Assembly (NCBI GenBank): GCA_027575805.1
Contig: JANBPU010000007.1
Location: forward strand, 1 to 64,000
Direction: 5' to 3'
Source of the DNA: Mycoemilia scoparia
Taxonomy: Eukaryota; Kickxellomycota; Kickxellomycetes; Kickxellales; Kickxellaceae
Length of the DNA: 64,000 nucleotides
Shown here piece by piece: positions 45,484 to 56,917 of the stretch (within the stretch, counting starts at the first letter, position 1; every line of letters begins with the position of its first letter). The notes beneath the pieces were generated by a model. That model saw only the letters and a list, made by a program, of their open reading frames with translations, did not search any database and was not told the DNA's origin. Made by a program: the position numbers and the translations under genes.

Positions 45484-46191
45484 TTATTGGAGAATTGCAA
45501 ACATAAATTATATGGGGATACAAAATGAATGAAAAAATAAGAAATGAAAAGCAAAGTGCGTATAACTGATCTAGTGTGACAAAAGGCGTGAAAAGTAGTA
45601 ATGCTTCACGCTACTTTGGAACTGGGCTGAAAGTGTGCGGGATTTTGTATTGGACGCTGGTGATGTTTGGCTGTACAGGAGTGGATCAGGAGGTAAGGTC
45701 CAGTACCATGCGCTTTTGAGTAACGGCTCTGGAAATGTGCCGCCTCTTCCGTGCACAGCCTGCTGGGCCGCCTTTGTGAGGCCAGCAAATATCAAAAGCC
45801 AATATGAAAAAGCACTGACCACAGTCTTGCAAATTTGTCCGCAAAGTGAATCGGCGCAGCTCGTCCACTTGCTATACATCATACTTTACCTAACCCTGCA
45901 CACGCCAAACCATCATTTATTCATTCCGTGGCCTGTGACACTAAAGTCTTGTTTCCAAATATGGGTGATTATTTTTGAAGGGTGACCATTTACTAAAAGA
46001 CCGTGATCACTCATTTGGCTGGGATTGCCCCTATAATCGTTGGCCACCAAAAGTCACCCTTCAAAAATTATGATCCATATGCCTTTTTATTACATTATAC
46101 GAAATAACTATGTAGCTCTTGGTTGTGAACTAAAGTGGGAGTAAATAATGAAGATACACATGTATGCTTTGGGTTTAAACTGTAAAAGAGA
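45484..46191. other. Spacer between PEX14 start and epsilon-COP stop
   Basis: Carries the family A element at 45960..46079. Overlapping frames on both strands (45571..45882 minus, 45635..45985 plus) have no family match. The plus frame ends inside the element, so I leave them out. Confidence 0.5.
45960..46079. mobile_element. Family A MITE-like element, best-preserved copy (A5)
   Basis: A 120-base element is flanked by TA on both sides. It begins tatgggtgattatttttgaa and ends ttcaaaaattatgatccata. The terminal inverted repeats run about 25 bases and extend inward to gggtgac/gtcaccc. The core includes atcactcatttggctgggat and ttggccaccaaaag. There is no open frame, as expected for a non-autonomous element. 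Confidence 0.75.
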
Positions 46192-47449
46192 CTAGCCAGA
46201 AAGCTCAGCAGCTAGCTGGTCAAACTGGGAATCCTTTTCGCGGATATCTACAAGGAACGGGTGCTTGGGTGCGACTGTTTCTAGTTTGCTACATACATAT
46301 GTAAATATATATGCACGTGCAATTGTAAAGAAAGATACCAGAGGTTAACTACGTCTATATGGTTACACCGCGGGAGGACTAAAATACTGGTTTCCCTCCA
46401 TTGCAAACGCCATACACATATACGGATAAAGCCACCAAAGATGAATGCCTACTTACACAGAGTACTCGACCATGTCTTCGAGACCGGTCCCAGTTACATT
46501 TGCATGGACAACCAGGTTTGCTAGAGTTTCTGGATTATTCTCGTCCTATTTTGATTGAATTTGACTCATATCAGCCACAGGCAAACCGAAGTGTGCGACT
46601 GACCATCGTATATTGTGCATTCATGCATACCTTTTCTAGTGCTTCGAGCAAGTACGTCTTGGCTTCGGGATACTGGCCCTGATGCAGCTTAGCAACAGCC
46701 ATGCTATTGAGCAAAGTCACAGTGCTCATCGATGTGGACCGAGCTACTTCATCAAAAATAAAATAGGCGCTATTTGCTGCCGACTCCGATCCATCCTAAA
46801 AACACAATGTTGGCTCAACATTAAAGCTTGGATTTGCACCTTTAAATTCCTGCCCAATAAACTTGGCTGATGCAAGCTAGCTCCTTACCGTCTTGAGTTT
46901 CACCCAGGCCTCTGCAAGTTGGATCAGTAGAGCGTCATCAAAGTTCCTTCCACGCTGCTGTAGGGCCTGCTTGGCAAGGTCGCCGCGGTTGAGCAGAAGA
47001 TATGTCTGGATCAGCAATGCTGAGCATTCAAGGTTTGTTTCGTGTGGAATCAATAGCTTCACAGCTTCTTCATTGGCTTCGTTGGAAATATAAACTAGGG
47101 ATGCAAGCAGTGCAAATGTTGGGCTGCTGATATCTGGGCTGCCCAGCTCGATAAGCGAGTTTATCCCTTCTAGACCTTGTTCCTTTTGGTTTAACGAGCA
47201 GAGTGCCAATGCCCGGACGGCCCTCAAAAGCACACTGTCTGTGCCAGCAGAAATGTCATTCAAAACCTTCTCAGCCTTGCCCTGCAAAATGTATGCACGG
47301 TACAGCAGTATGTCCTTTTCTATGGAATTGCTTGGATTGGTTATTTGGAGGGAATTGAGTGCATTAATGACCTGCTGGTATGCACCAGTATATAGAAGGT
47401 TGCGCGGATTGTACAACTCATCTACGACACCACTAAAATCGGTCATCAT
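46192..47449 (-). CDS. SEC28: Coatomer epsilon subunit
   Basis: Epsilon-COP stabilises alpha-COP in the COPI coat for Golgi-to-ER traffic. Exons are 46889..47449, 46631..46795, 46457..46545 and 46192..46288, giving 303 residues (human COPE 308). The start MMTDFSGVVDELYNPRNLLY matches VDELFDVKNAFY of the family. Either Met could initiate. TPR-like helices follow: YQQVINALNSLQ, AEAWVKLKT joined to DGSESAANSAYFIFDEVA, then LLNSMAVAKLHQGQYPEAKT and NPETLANLVVHAN. The end is KHPFLVDIREKDSQFDQLAA. All three introns are GT-AG and keep frame. Confidence 0.94.
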
Positions 47450-48015
47450 GGGTAGGGATTGGGGAAATTGGTGAATGCAGCAACAAAATGTACAAAAAGA
47501 ACTGTATTGGTGACAAACAGAGTGGAGAGATAGAGTTGATACTCGTCAAGGTGCCTTTTCCATTCATTTTCCTTTTGCTTGACTAACGCGCCAGGCTCGT
47601 CATCACAATAACTTGGTCTGTTTCTAATGTAAAGCAGCTTCAACTTGCAAAAACTAATCTGATATTTGATTACAGATCATTGTTCCATATGTGACTGAGA
47701 ACATTGCGATGAGCAGTAGAGGTACAGGTTCTTCTAAACTCTCAGGCTCGCATATGAGTGGCAGAGTCATACTAAATTGGTCAGGCTGACAGGTCATGCC
47801 GAGGACAGCCAGTCCTTACATTGTACCAGCTGTGCTATAGTATGACAGTCACCTACCAGGTGCCATTCTTGGCTATATCTGTATTGGTATGTATTTCACG
47901 GCATGGAGACATGGTTCCTGGTATAATTTAACCTCTACTCTACTTTATGTTTTTCACTTTAAGTACAGCAAAGTCACCCTGGTATAGGCAAACATATTCC
48001 CCTCAGCTATAATAT
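47450..48015. other. Divergent region, epsilon-COP / TLC gene
   Basis: Intergenic region between divergent starts. A minus frame 47446..47643 overlaps the epsilon-COP leader and has no family match. No repeat copy is seen. Confidence 0.45.
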
Positions 48016-49296
48016 ATGTTGCAAAGCACCGCAATAAATAATACCCTCGCAGACCTTGGAATTCCTAGATTCGCTCGCTATTGGCATTACTCGCTGTTGT
48101 CTGCTGCCACTGCTTTTTTCATACAGCGTGCATCGCCAGCCATCTCTTCTCGGATATTCGGTCAGAAATACGATTCACTGAGAAGCGATCAGAAGTCCAA
48201 GTGGGCCGTTCAGCTTGTATCGCTCATACACGCCATCGAAGCATGCTATATGGCATATTTGGTATTGGGCTCTGAGAGCTTAAACGATGACCCTATATTT
48301 GGTCATGATAGAATTGCCGAGCTGGCATTTGCAATAACAATAGGGTAAGCTATGTTAGACACTTTACGCACTGCATTATGTCGCATTGTACGTGTCTCTT
48401 CTGTGGATCCTGGAATGTTTGATATTAATTCGCCCCAACATGGCTTTCGTTTAATAGATACTTTGTATGGGACGTGTTCATCTGCACGACGAACTTCAGG
48501 AGCTATGGCCTTCCGTTTACAATGCATGCCCTGGCGGGCCTTACTGGCGGCTTTATTCTTTATGTAAGTGATCTTAGCAAACCAATGTAACCAAGTAAAA
48601 ATCATGCATGTAAAATCATATGACTTATTAAATCCTTGCTTCATTCATCAATAGAAACCACTGTTTCAGCATTGCGCTACAAACATCCTCCTCTTCGAAA
48701 TAACGACTATATTTCTGAACATTTATTGGTTTATGGTAAGATCAATCGATACCTTGAAAACCACAAGTGATGGATGACGATATCGAATATAATATCAGGC
48801 GCTGCTTTATTATTGTCGCCCAGACATTGCGTTATGCCTTGGCTAATCACCAAAAATTTGTCTACTTGTTTTTGCTTTCTTTCTAGGATAAACTGGAACT
48901 GACCGGATCAATTGCTCAACTTGTGGTCGCCATTGGATTGATATTCTCATACCTTTGTGTCCGTCTTATATTTGGGACATACCTATTCGTTAAGACACTG
49001 TGTAAGCAATTACCTGAATGTTAGCGCCTCTTGAAGCAACACCATTGCGCTACTAAATACGCTTTTCTAATTAACATGATGCATTTCTGTCTCTATTAGA
49101 TTATCTTTACATATCCGAGAGTCAAACACCAAAGCTCAACATTTACATTTGTTTCTTTGCGTTCGGTGCTACATTCAGCTATTTAAACTTTACCTGGTTT
49201 TTCCAAATAATCCGAAGTGCAGCTAAAAGATTTAACTTTAGTATAGGTGGTACTACTAATACAGCCACCACTGCCTCACATACTAAAAAAGATTAG
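48016..49296 (+). CDS. TLC-domain multi-pass membrane protein (TMEM56/TLCD type)
   Basis: TRAM-LAG1-CLN8 proteins are ER or plasma-membrane proteins linked to lipid sensing or synthesis. Exons are 48016..48344, 48458..48563, 48655..48735, 48887..49001 and 49100..49296, giving 275 residues. TLC landmarks are VSLIHAIEACYMAYLVLG, the junction GYFVWDVFICTT, HALAGLTGGFILY, LLFEITTIFLNIYWFM, a hydrophobic helix around LVVAIGLIFSYLCVRLIFG, and the final YLNFTWFFQIIR. The ceramide-synthase Lag1 motif with its double His is not seen, so this is more like TMEM56/TLCD than a ceramide synthase. Exact function is unknown. Confidence 0.87.
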
Positions 49297-50214
49297 TTTT
49301 ACAAATTTCGTGGTTTAGAATTAGCGTATTCAAGTTTTTATGTGTGTTTTCCGTACTTTTATATGACTCTATTAATAAATTAACAATTTGTTCTCAATAA
49401 GCTTATATACGCTTCCTAAATTTAATACTGTAGCTTTAAAATAGACTATAAGGGTTGCTTATCCATTTGAGTATAACTGATATTTATCTATGAGGTTGGA
49501 ACACACACTATGTTTGACAAAATAAACCCTGTAAAGTGTCCTACTGGGCTTCTTCGTATAGTTGCTTCTTGTAATGGAAAAGTCCTTAGAGTCCAGCTTT
49601 GGGGCTGAGTCAAAGTGGAATATGGGTAGTTATTTTTGAAGGACTAAGTTTTACTAGTATGTCAGTTTCAACTTGTATAAGGCAAGGCCTATATTTTCAT
49701 TGACCAATGCTTCATTGTGCACTATCTGCATTTAGCCTTTCAAAAATAATCACTCATATTTGTGTGTGTGTGTGGGTGGGTGTATGGCCATGTGGCTCAT
49801 GCCATATGGCTGAAAGCGTGGCTAAACCATACTTATGCCTAGATAAGTGTGGCTCCACATGAAGTGCTTGGCACCATTAGACATAAATGCCTGCCCTGGT
49901 TGGCTAGTATTTGTCGCCTTTGCACAGTTTAAGGGGGGATTACAATCCGATTCCCCATATGTAAGCTGAAGTCCATGTACAAACCCATGTGGAACTTGGG
50001 GCTACTCTGGTTAATGGAGGGTTTTATAGGCCGTGATCCACGCTTGAAGTCGGCGACTAGTAGCTTCAAAGACTCCCAAGGTACATGTGGCTCTTGGGTT
50101 TATAAAGAGAGGGCATTAGAGCTCTGGCAAAATATCATCTCACTTCCTTCTAAGTTTTCTCCTCCTGTTCTCCACCTATTCAGCTCAAGATACAAGGAAT
50201 ACTCGGACGAAAAT
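49297..50214. other. Spacer and promoter of secreted-protein gene
   Basis: Holds the family B element at 49621..49758 followed directly by a TG-rich microsatellite (about 49759-49785). A TATA box (TATAAAG, 50101..50107) lies 108 bases upstream of the secreted-protein ATG. The frame 49975..50310 continues into that gene's exon 1, but most of it is upstream leader. Confidence 0.5.
49621..49758. mobile_element. Family B MITE-like element (copy B2)
   Basis: A 138-base element is flanked by TA. It begins tatgggtagttatttttgaa and ends ttcaaaaataatcactcata. The core gttttactagtatgtcagtt and tatattttcattgac matches B1 in the same orientation. Confidence 0.72.
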
Positions 50215-50906
50215 ATGCGCTTCTTTACTGTGGGTTCTGTTATTGCTCTCTTTACCATCAGTAGCCTGGGAGTTTCTGCTGCGCCTTATAATGTATATGG
50301 CAAGTACTAAAAGATCTCAATGATCGTTGATTATAAATCCATTGGGAAACTGGCACAATTGCCAATCTTATAAAATTCTGATGTGACTGTTTTTTGTTTT
50401 ATCTATTATTAGGCAACAATGTAGTTACGCCACCACCACCACCACCACCACCACCCCCTCCTCCTCCTCCACCTTATAACGCCCAGCCTCCCGGGCCTAG
50501 CCCAACTACTGGTGTTACACAGTCTTCTAGCTCAAGTGTATCTTCGGTATCTAGTTCATCCAGATCATCTTCAGTCTCCTCAGGATCGAGTTCTGGATCA
50601 AGGCCTCCTACTACAACACCATCATCAACAGCCACTTCAGCAAGTTCCACAACCCCGTCTACACCCGTGACCATTAGAAGCTCATCAACCTCAGGATCGA
50701 CTACTCCCACAAGCACTGCTGCCACTAGCTCTTCGACTACTGGAGGTGGTGGTCTCATAACTTCGACCATCTTCCCTCAAGTGACTTCTATAGCAACTCT
50801 CCCATCCATGACAGCCACTATGACCATAACCCCTACTTCAACCATCACTGTTAGCTCTAGTAGTTCGTCAGAATCTTCAAGCTCATCTAGCTCATCGAGC
50901 TCTTAA
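50215..50906 (+). CDS. Small secreted Pro/Ser/Thr-rich protein
   Basis: Exons 50215..50299 and 50413..50906 give 192 residues. The first exon encodes a clear signal peptide (MRFFTVGSVIALFTISSLGV, then SAAPYN). Splicing uses a GC donor (G|GCAAGT), which puts the second exon in frame: GNNVVT, a run of about 15 Pro, then a Ser/Thr-rich tail ending in a long Ser run. This looks like an O-glycosylated cell-wall or extracellular protein. No hydrophobic GPI-signal tail is visible at the C-terminus. No enzyme domain or cysteine pattern is present, so function cannot be named. Exon 2 read alone is open further upstream, but only the spliced form carries a signal peptide. Confidence 0.75.
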
Positions 50907-51190
50907 ACACTTGTCACTTTTACTAATCTCATTACTATTATCTAATACTCCTTAATTTCACTAACAACAACATAATTTTTAGCCATCTTGAATAACATCA
51001 GTCTTTAGTAGATTTTCAAATCTTTAAAATAAATAATATCACAACAAATTTATATGCTACATCTCCTTTTGCATCACTTATAACAAGCCTTTTAAACTCT
51101 AGATAATCATTTTTATATTGAAACGGATGATGAAGTTACCAGGAGGCAAAAAACTAAAAGATAAGGGAAAGCAATGGCAAATAACTAAAT
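50907..51190. other. Convergent 3' spacer, secreted protein / NDUFS1
   Basis: AT-rich 284-base spacer with likely polyadenylation words (AAATAAATAA near 51028). Nothing else is seen. Confidence 0.4.
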
Positions 51191-53514
51191 TTAAGCAGTG
51201 GCGGATTTAGCCGTGCTTCCTGATTCTAACCTCTCGGGGTCTTGGCCATATGTGTATGCGTTCGAGCACTTGGCCATGGTACGGGAAGCACGAGAAATTG
51301 GGTCAGTCATGTAGAAGTCCTTGACGAGCTCGGTAAATTGTGTGGTGGATTTAACAGGGGTTGACGAAGATACTGAGTTAATATTCTTCAATCCAAGCTC
51401 TGCCAAAATGCTGGATGTTGGTGCAGTCTCGTCATAGTGAACAAGGGATGGTGAAATTTCATAAAGGCGGTGACGCAGGGTAGCCAGCTCGTCATATGGG
51501 AGAGTAGCACCAGCAACCTCCGATAGAGCACAAATAATCTTCCAGTCCTCACGTGCTGAGCCTGGGGGGTTGACGGCAACACGGGTCAACTGAGTACGGC
51601 CTTCGGTGTTGATGTATGTGGCGGACTTCTCAGTGTAGGCAGCACCTGGGAGAATGACATCGGCCAGGTGGGCACCCTTGTCGCCATGGTGGCCTTGGTA
51701 CACAACAAAGGCATCAGAGGGAAGTTCACGAGGGTCGAACTCGTCGGCGTTGAGTAGGTATACGAACTTGGGGTTAGTGAATGATGACTGACCATTGGGG
51801 ACAAAGCCAATATCAAGAGCACCTACACGGCTGGCGGCGTAGTGGAGAACATTGAAGCCGTTCCATCCCTCTTGGATGAGGTTGGGGACCTTCTGTGCGA
51901 GCCTGGCGACGGAGTCAACAATGGCGGCGCCATCCTTGTATTCACCAGTAGCACTGCCAACAATGATCATTGGCTTCTTGGCCCCAGAGAGGACCTTGCT
52001 GAATGGATGTGATCCATCCAAGAGTTTCTGAATGGAGGAAGCATCAGATCCAAGGTGATCGTAATCGAAGCTGAGCTTGACTTCAGGTCCGATAAGGCCG
52101 ACCTTGAGACCATTGCGCAAGTAGGGTCTGCGCAGGCGTGTGTGAAGGATAGCGGCCTCATGGCGAGGGTTGGTGCCGACAAGCAAAACGACATCAGCAT
52201 CCTCTACTCCATCGAGGGTTGTGTTGAGAGTGTAGTTGGAGCGGATATCATTAGAGAAGGATCCTTGGGACGTGTTGTTGGTTACATCAGTGGTAAGGTT
52301 CTCAGAACCAAGAGAGTTGAATAGATCCTTAAGTGCTACCATGGACTCAGTGTCAGCAAGATTACCAGCAATGGCATTCATTTCCTCGGGCTTGGTGCTG
52401 TTGATCTTTTCAGCAACAAGGCCAAGAGCTTCACTCCATGTAGCGGGAACGAAGCGATCTCCCTGGCGGATCAAGGGCATAGTCAAGCGTTGGCGCTTAA
52501 GACCATCGTAGGCAAAACGGGTCTTGTCGGAAATCCACTCTTCATTAACATCATCATTGGTGCGAGGAAGAATGCGCATGACCTCTGGGCCGCGGCTATC
52601 AACTCTGATGTTGCTACCAATAGCATCGAGAACATCAATCGACTCGGTCTTCTTAAGTTCCCAAGGACGAGCGGTAAAGGCATAGGGCTTGGATGTCAAC
52701 GCACCGACGGGGCAGAGATCAATGATGTTTCCAGACATTTCTGTGTCGAGGTTGCGCTCGAGGTAAGTACCGATCTGCATGTCGTTGCCACGCCCAGTAG
52801 TTCCGAACTCTGGGGCGCCAGCAACTTCATTGGTAAAGCGAACACAGCGTGTGCACTGAATGCAACGGTTCATGCTGGTCTTGATGAGGGGGCCGATGTT
52901 CTTGTCCTCAACAGCGCGCTTCTCTTCGTGATAGCGGCCACGGTCAGTACCATAGCGCATAGATTGCTCCTGCAAATCGCACTCACCACCCTGGTCGCAA
53001 ATGGGGCAGTCAAGGGGATGGTTGATCAACAAAAACTCCATAACGCCTTCACGAGCCTTTTTGATTTTGGGGGTATTGGTCAAAACCCGCATTCCTGGGG
53101 CAACTGGCATAGCGCAAGACGCAGCAAGCTTTGGCGACTTTTCTATCTCAACTAAACACATACGGCAGTTACCTGCAACGCCCAAGCGTTCATGATAGCA
53201 GAAACGAGGTATGTCAATGCCAATCTTTTCGGCTGCCTGAATGATAGCCGAGCCCTCTTCGATTTGAACGGGGGTACCATCAATGAACATTTCAATCTCT
53301 TTCAGGGCTGTGCTAGAAACAGTAAATTGGCGAACAGCTATACATTTATGTATTTAAAAATACCGTTTAGAAACATTTTCACAACATGGTAATTAAGGAG
53401 GCTACCAGCTGAATAAAGATTTAGGGCTATAAATTACCTACCTCCAGCTCCGAAGAGCTTTTTAAATGGAACACCGCTAGCACCGCGTGCACGAATTATA
53501 CCTGCTCGCAACAT
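51191..53514 (-). CDS. NDUFS1: Complex I 75 kDa iron-sulfur subunit
   Basis: NDUFS1 is the largest peripheral-arm subunit of NADH:ubiquinone oxidoreductase in the mitochondrial matrix. Exons are 53442..53514 and 51191..53337, giving 739 residues (human 727). The N-terminus [20 protein letters not shown] is a presequence. The [2Fe-2S] ligands are in [15 protein letters not shown] followed by SC. The His-plus-Cys [4Fe-4S] site is [17 protein letters not shown], and a third set is [13 protein letters not shown] with [14 protein letters not shown] molybdopterin-oxidoreductase-like domain without cofactor fills the rest (about 240-690). Codon choice is less AT-rich than in neighbouring genes, as expected for high expression. 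Antisense frames are shadows. Confidence 0.97.
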
Positions 53515-54466
53515 TATGTCTAGCTATGTCTAAAGATATAATACAAAATAGCTACTAAGGGGGCAAAGTGTTTATCTCTGCTTGCTGAGAAGGGGGAGGT
53601 GATTAGTGGTTGGTTTTTACTATCAAATGGCAATTTTGGCATTACTTTGGCCTCTAATTCCCCGTCAGGCGAAGGGGCATGATAATTTTGATAGTGGTGA
53701 TCTGATCAGAGGCCTCAGGAGACAAGTGTTTTGCATACTGAGAGAGACCAGTTGGGAAGCCAATTGACAGAATCTCCTTTGAAGGTGTACCAGATGAACA
53801 CCCTGGATAATGGCCAATAATCAGTCGGGTTCTAGCCAAAATGTATGGATTATGGGCCTACTTGCAGGGAATGTATTAGGGCACTAATCTGTTACCTTTT
53901 GATGGAGAACTTGCCAATTGGGAGTCCCTTTCTATAAGTTAACCAGAATAACCTCTCCGGTACCAGCCTAAAATGTATGGTTTACCAGTCAAATTTACAG
54001 GGATATGTGTGGCTACTATTTAGTTCACTTTCGATAAAGAACACAACAATTAAAGTTATTAATAACTACTGGCATAGACCAGCGACGGTAAGGTAAATCT
54101 CAATAAGCATGTAGATACACACCAAAGGCTTTAATAGGATCATTTTTCGCATCTTGAGATCCTTTGAAATATATTTATGGAAACATGTAGTCAAGAAAAT
54201 CACAGCTCCTTGAGAATTAGTATTATTAATAGTTCCCAACTACTAGATCTTTGCAAAATACAACATTGCAAAAGTAACATTTTTAAGAACTACAATGTCC
54301 CAATGTAGTAAAGCACCAAATTAGCTGTTACATATCCAAAGTTACAAACTCAAATGTCAGATGTTTAATGTAAAATAATTTTAAAACAAGATGGTGAGAT
54401 GAGCTTTTTGATAGCATAATAAGATCAAGCTTTATTTAAGGACTAACTCAATAAAAGGCTAAATAT
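53515..54466. other. Spacer between NDUFS1 start and RPL9 stop, with family C copy
   Basis: Holds the two-module family C element (53768..54008) and AT-rich sequence. No gene is seen. Confidence 0.5.
53768..54008 (-). repeat. Family C repeat, two-module copy (C4)
   Basis: Module 1 (53768..53908) is the reverse complement of 25727..25866. Module 2 (53935..54008) lies in the same orientation and resembles both module 1 and the right-hand module at 26011..26104. Shared words include accagaataa, ctaaaatgtatgg versus caaaatgtatgg, and ccagtcaaattta versus gggtcaaattta. Confidence 0.6.
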
Positions 54467-55277
54467 TTATTCGTCCTTAACAACGTTGCCCTTGGAAGAA
54501 ACGTAGATACCGTCCAAGAACTTACGGATATCCTTGTTGCGGACCAAAGTGGACTGTTGGATGCTGGCAGCTATAATAAATCAAAATAAATTACACTGTA
54601 AGAACGCTGAAACTCCAAAAGATCACGCAAAAAAACAAATAGGCCGGCATATAGATTTATACAAGTAAACATAATACATACCGGACTGAGAGACGTTCTC
54701 AACATCGTTACCGGTAAGGACGATCTCATCCTTGACGTTGGAGGATTGGACGATGGTCACACCTTCAAGCATCTTGACCTTGCGGACGTTCTTCTCACCC
54801 AAGAAGTTACGGATCTCGACCTCACCGCCGTCGTTGGAAATGCTAATGTTGATGGGAAAGTGAGCATATACAAAGCGCATCTTGTACTCGTAACCCTTAG
54901 TGACACCAGTGATCAAGTTTTCAATGTGAGAGCAGATGGTACGAACACAAGCGATGTGCTTGCGGCCTCCGTGCCATACAACAATCTTAATCTTGTTCTT
55001 GGCAATGCGCTGCATGTCAACCTTAAGGTGACGGAAGTCACGCTTGAGGGTACCGCGGGGACCAGTGACGGTGACAATGCGGGCCTTGCTGGAAACCTTA
55101 ACTATAATTTCAACAGAAAAAAATCGCAAATTAATATTTGTTGGCAAATAATTTGAACTGCCTATTACTTGCTTTCTTCAGAAAGACAATGTGGTAGTAA
55201 TCATTAAATAATGTTGAAATCATAAACCTACCGCCCTCCGGGATGGTGATAATGTCGTCCTTAACGATGCTTTTCAT
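54467..55277 (-). CDS. RPL9: 60S ribosomal protein L9 (uL6)
   Basis: uL6 is a large-subunit protein near the sarcin-ricin region. Exons are 55232..55277, 54682..55101 and 54467..54570, giving 189 residues (yeast Rpl9 191). The start [15 protein letters not shown] joins [20 protein letters not shown]. Core motifs are [34 protein letters not shown] and [17 protein letters not shown]. The last exon gives [20 protein letters not shown] and [10 protein letters not shown]. Both introns are GT-AG, and the first is near the 5' end as is common in fungal ribosomal-protein genes. I saw no convincing intronic snoRNA. Confidence 0.97.
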
Positions 55278-55945
55278 TTTGATTATATAGTATTCCTACA
55301 GCGAGTAAAGTAATATCTTAGTTATGGCGTTTAGTTTTGTGGGAGGTTATTTTTTTAACGGCAAGCATTTGTGGTTCACTTCCAAAACTGCAACATGTAT
55401 ATTTTTACACACACATGTCTGATAATGCTTGTTAGGGAAAATGGGAATTGCTAGATTCGCAAAACTCTGGATATCCATATGAAGATATCTTCTTTTATGG
55501 ATAGGATGCGTGCAGCTCTACAGAATAGCGTAGGTTTGGAAATGGATTCGGATGATATACGTACCACTCAAACTTGACCGGAGATGGATGTGCAAAGAGG
55601 AAGAAACCATGCCTTGTCAGCCTCCATGGACTTTTCTCCCTTGCCAGCCGAATCCACAGGCTAGGCTTGATTTCCTTTCTGACTAGTACTCACTAGGCAT
55701 TTTGAGCCACCTAAAAGTGCAATAAGCAAACACAAATCAGCCAAAAGTGGCAATTTGATCATATAATAATTTGATCACTATTAAATATTCTTATAGCGGG
55801 GCTTTTGAGAAGCACAACGAATCAAAGTGCCTAAATAAACTTGCCACATTAGAGGTATAGTCATTTTACATGCTAGCTATAGTATGATAGCCAAGCTAAC
55901 CTCTCTTTTGAATCTTGAACTCGCATTTTTATACATCCTCTTAAA
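55278..55945. other. Divergent region, RPL9 / ESSS
   Basis: Shared upstream region of a ribosomal-protein gene and a complex I gene. No repeat or extra gene is seen. Confidence 0.45.
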
Positions 55946-56459
55946 ATGTTTATTAACCGAACGCGGCTAACATTAAACCGGGCTAAAACTGCCTTTATTC
56001 CTCGTGGTGGACACGGTCCAAAGCTTAGCGAGCCAACTGGCTATCTATTCGGTCGCAAGGTGCGTATTCAATCTCTTATTTTGATTCTACCCAATTGAAC
56101 ATATCAGTACAGAATCATAATAAAGGAATGAAATGTTTGGCTGATAATAATGGTAATTATTCAAATAGCCTGGAGAAAAGGTAGAGAAGGAAGGTTGGGA
56201 AACCTACTGGCTTATTGGTTTCTGGGGTTCTCTTGCCACTGCTGCTGTTGGTCTCTACTACAAACCCGACACTAGGTATGCTTATCTGCTCATATACATA
56301 TATATAGCCTTTGTAAAGGTGACTCTGGAGCTTTTGACTAATAAGAATTGAAATCTTGTATTCTATAGGATCCGCACCAAGGCTTTGGAGGAGGCCAAGA
56401 GAAGAATGGACGCTCGTGGAGATACCCTGGACTATCCTCACACCATCTACCGTGCTTAA
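55946..56459 (+). CDS. NDUFB11: Complex I ESSS subunit (NDUFB11)
   Basis: This small accessory subunit has a single membrane helix in the membrane arm of complex I. Three exons (55946..56059, 56169..56275, 56369..56459) give 103 residues. No single frame shows the gene; it becomes clear only after splicing. The presequence-like start is MFINRTRLTLNRAKTAFIPR. The family core follows: GYLFGRK joined to PGEKVEKEGWETYWLIGFWG, the helix SLATAAVGLYYKPDT, then RIRTKALEEAKRRMDARG. The ESSS family pattern LFGR-PGE-EGWE-Y-PDT is complete. It lies about 2.4 kb from the NDUFS1 start with RPL9 between them. Confidence 0.88.
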
Positions 56460-56797
56460 ACCATTTAAACTACTGTTTCACTATAACTATCAATCAATGT
56501 TTTAACATCAATAGACCATATATTCAAAGACCACTTGCGATCAGTCATGGAATAGCTGTGTGGAGGCCTAAACATCTATCCTATAATACAGCCCACAGGT
56601 TATAAATCATTGGTGGACATTATACACGTAATATATCTTAGCATGGTACTATTCCAAATTATACATGTCTAGCTATATAGCACCACTATTCATTAACATA
56701 AGCATTATATAGTTTTATTTCACAAGACAACAGACAAAAAGGGTCTCCAAAAATATTACCAAAACATTAAAGTATACATATATAATATAATATCAAA

Positions 56798-56917
56798 TAT
56801 GGATAGTTATTTCTAAAGGGCTAAATTAATACTATAAATGATAATATAGGCTGGTCAGTATGCAGGTTAAAACTGATCTACTAGTAAAATTTAGCCCCTC
56901 AAAAATAACTACCTACA
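56798..56917. mobile_element. Family B MITE-like element (copy B3, reversed)
   Basis: It begins tatggatagttatttctaaa and ends ctcaaaaataactacctaca. Its core is the reverse complement of B1/B2 (ctagtaaaatttagcccc at the right end), so it is inserted the other way round. Confidence 0.65.

Noticed and set aside
45571..45985. Opposing frames of 103 and 116 codons upstream of PEX14
   Set aside because: No family match, and the plus frame ends inside a repeat element.
52490..53155. 221-codon frame antisense to NDUFS1
   Set aside because: Shadow of a conserved, GC-richer gene; composition is not protein-like.
55102..55231. Possible snoRNA in the RPL9 first intron (one CTGA and weak TGATT words)
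   Set aside because: The C-box match is poor and the spacing to CTGA is too short.
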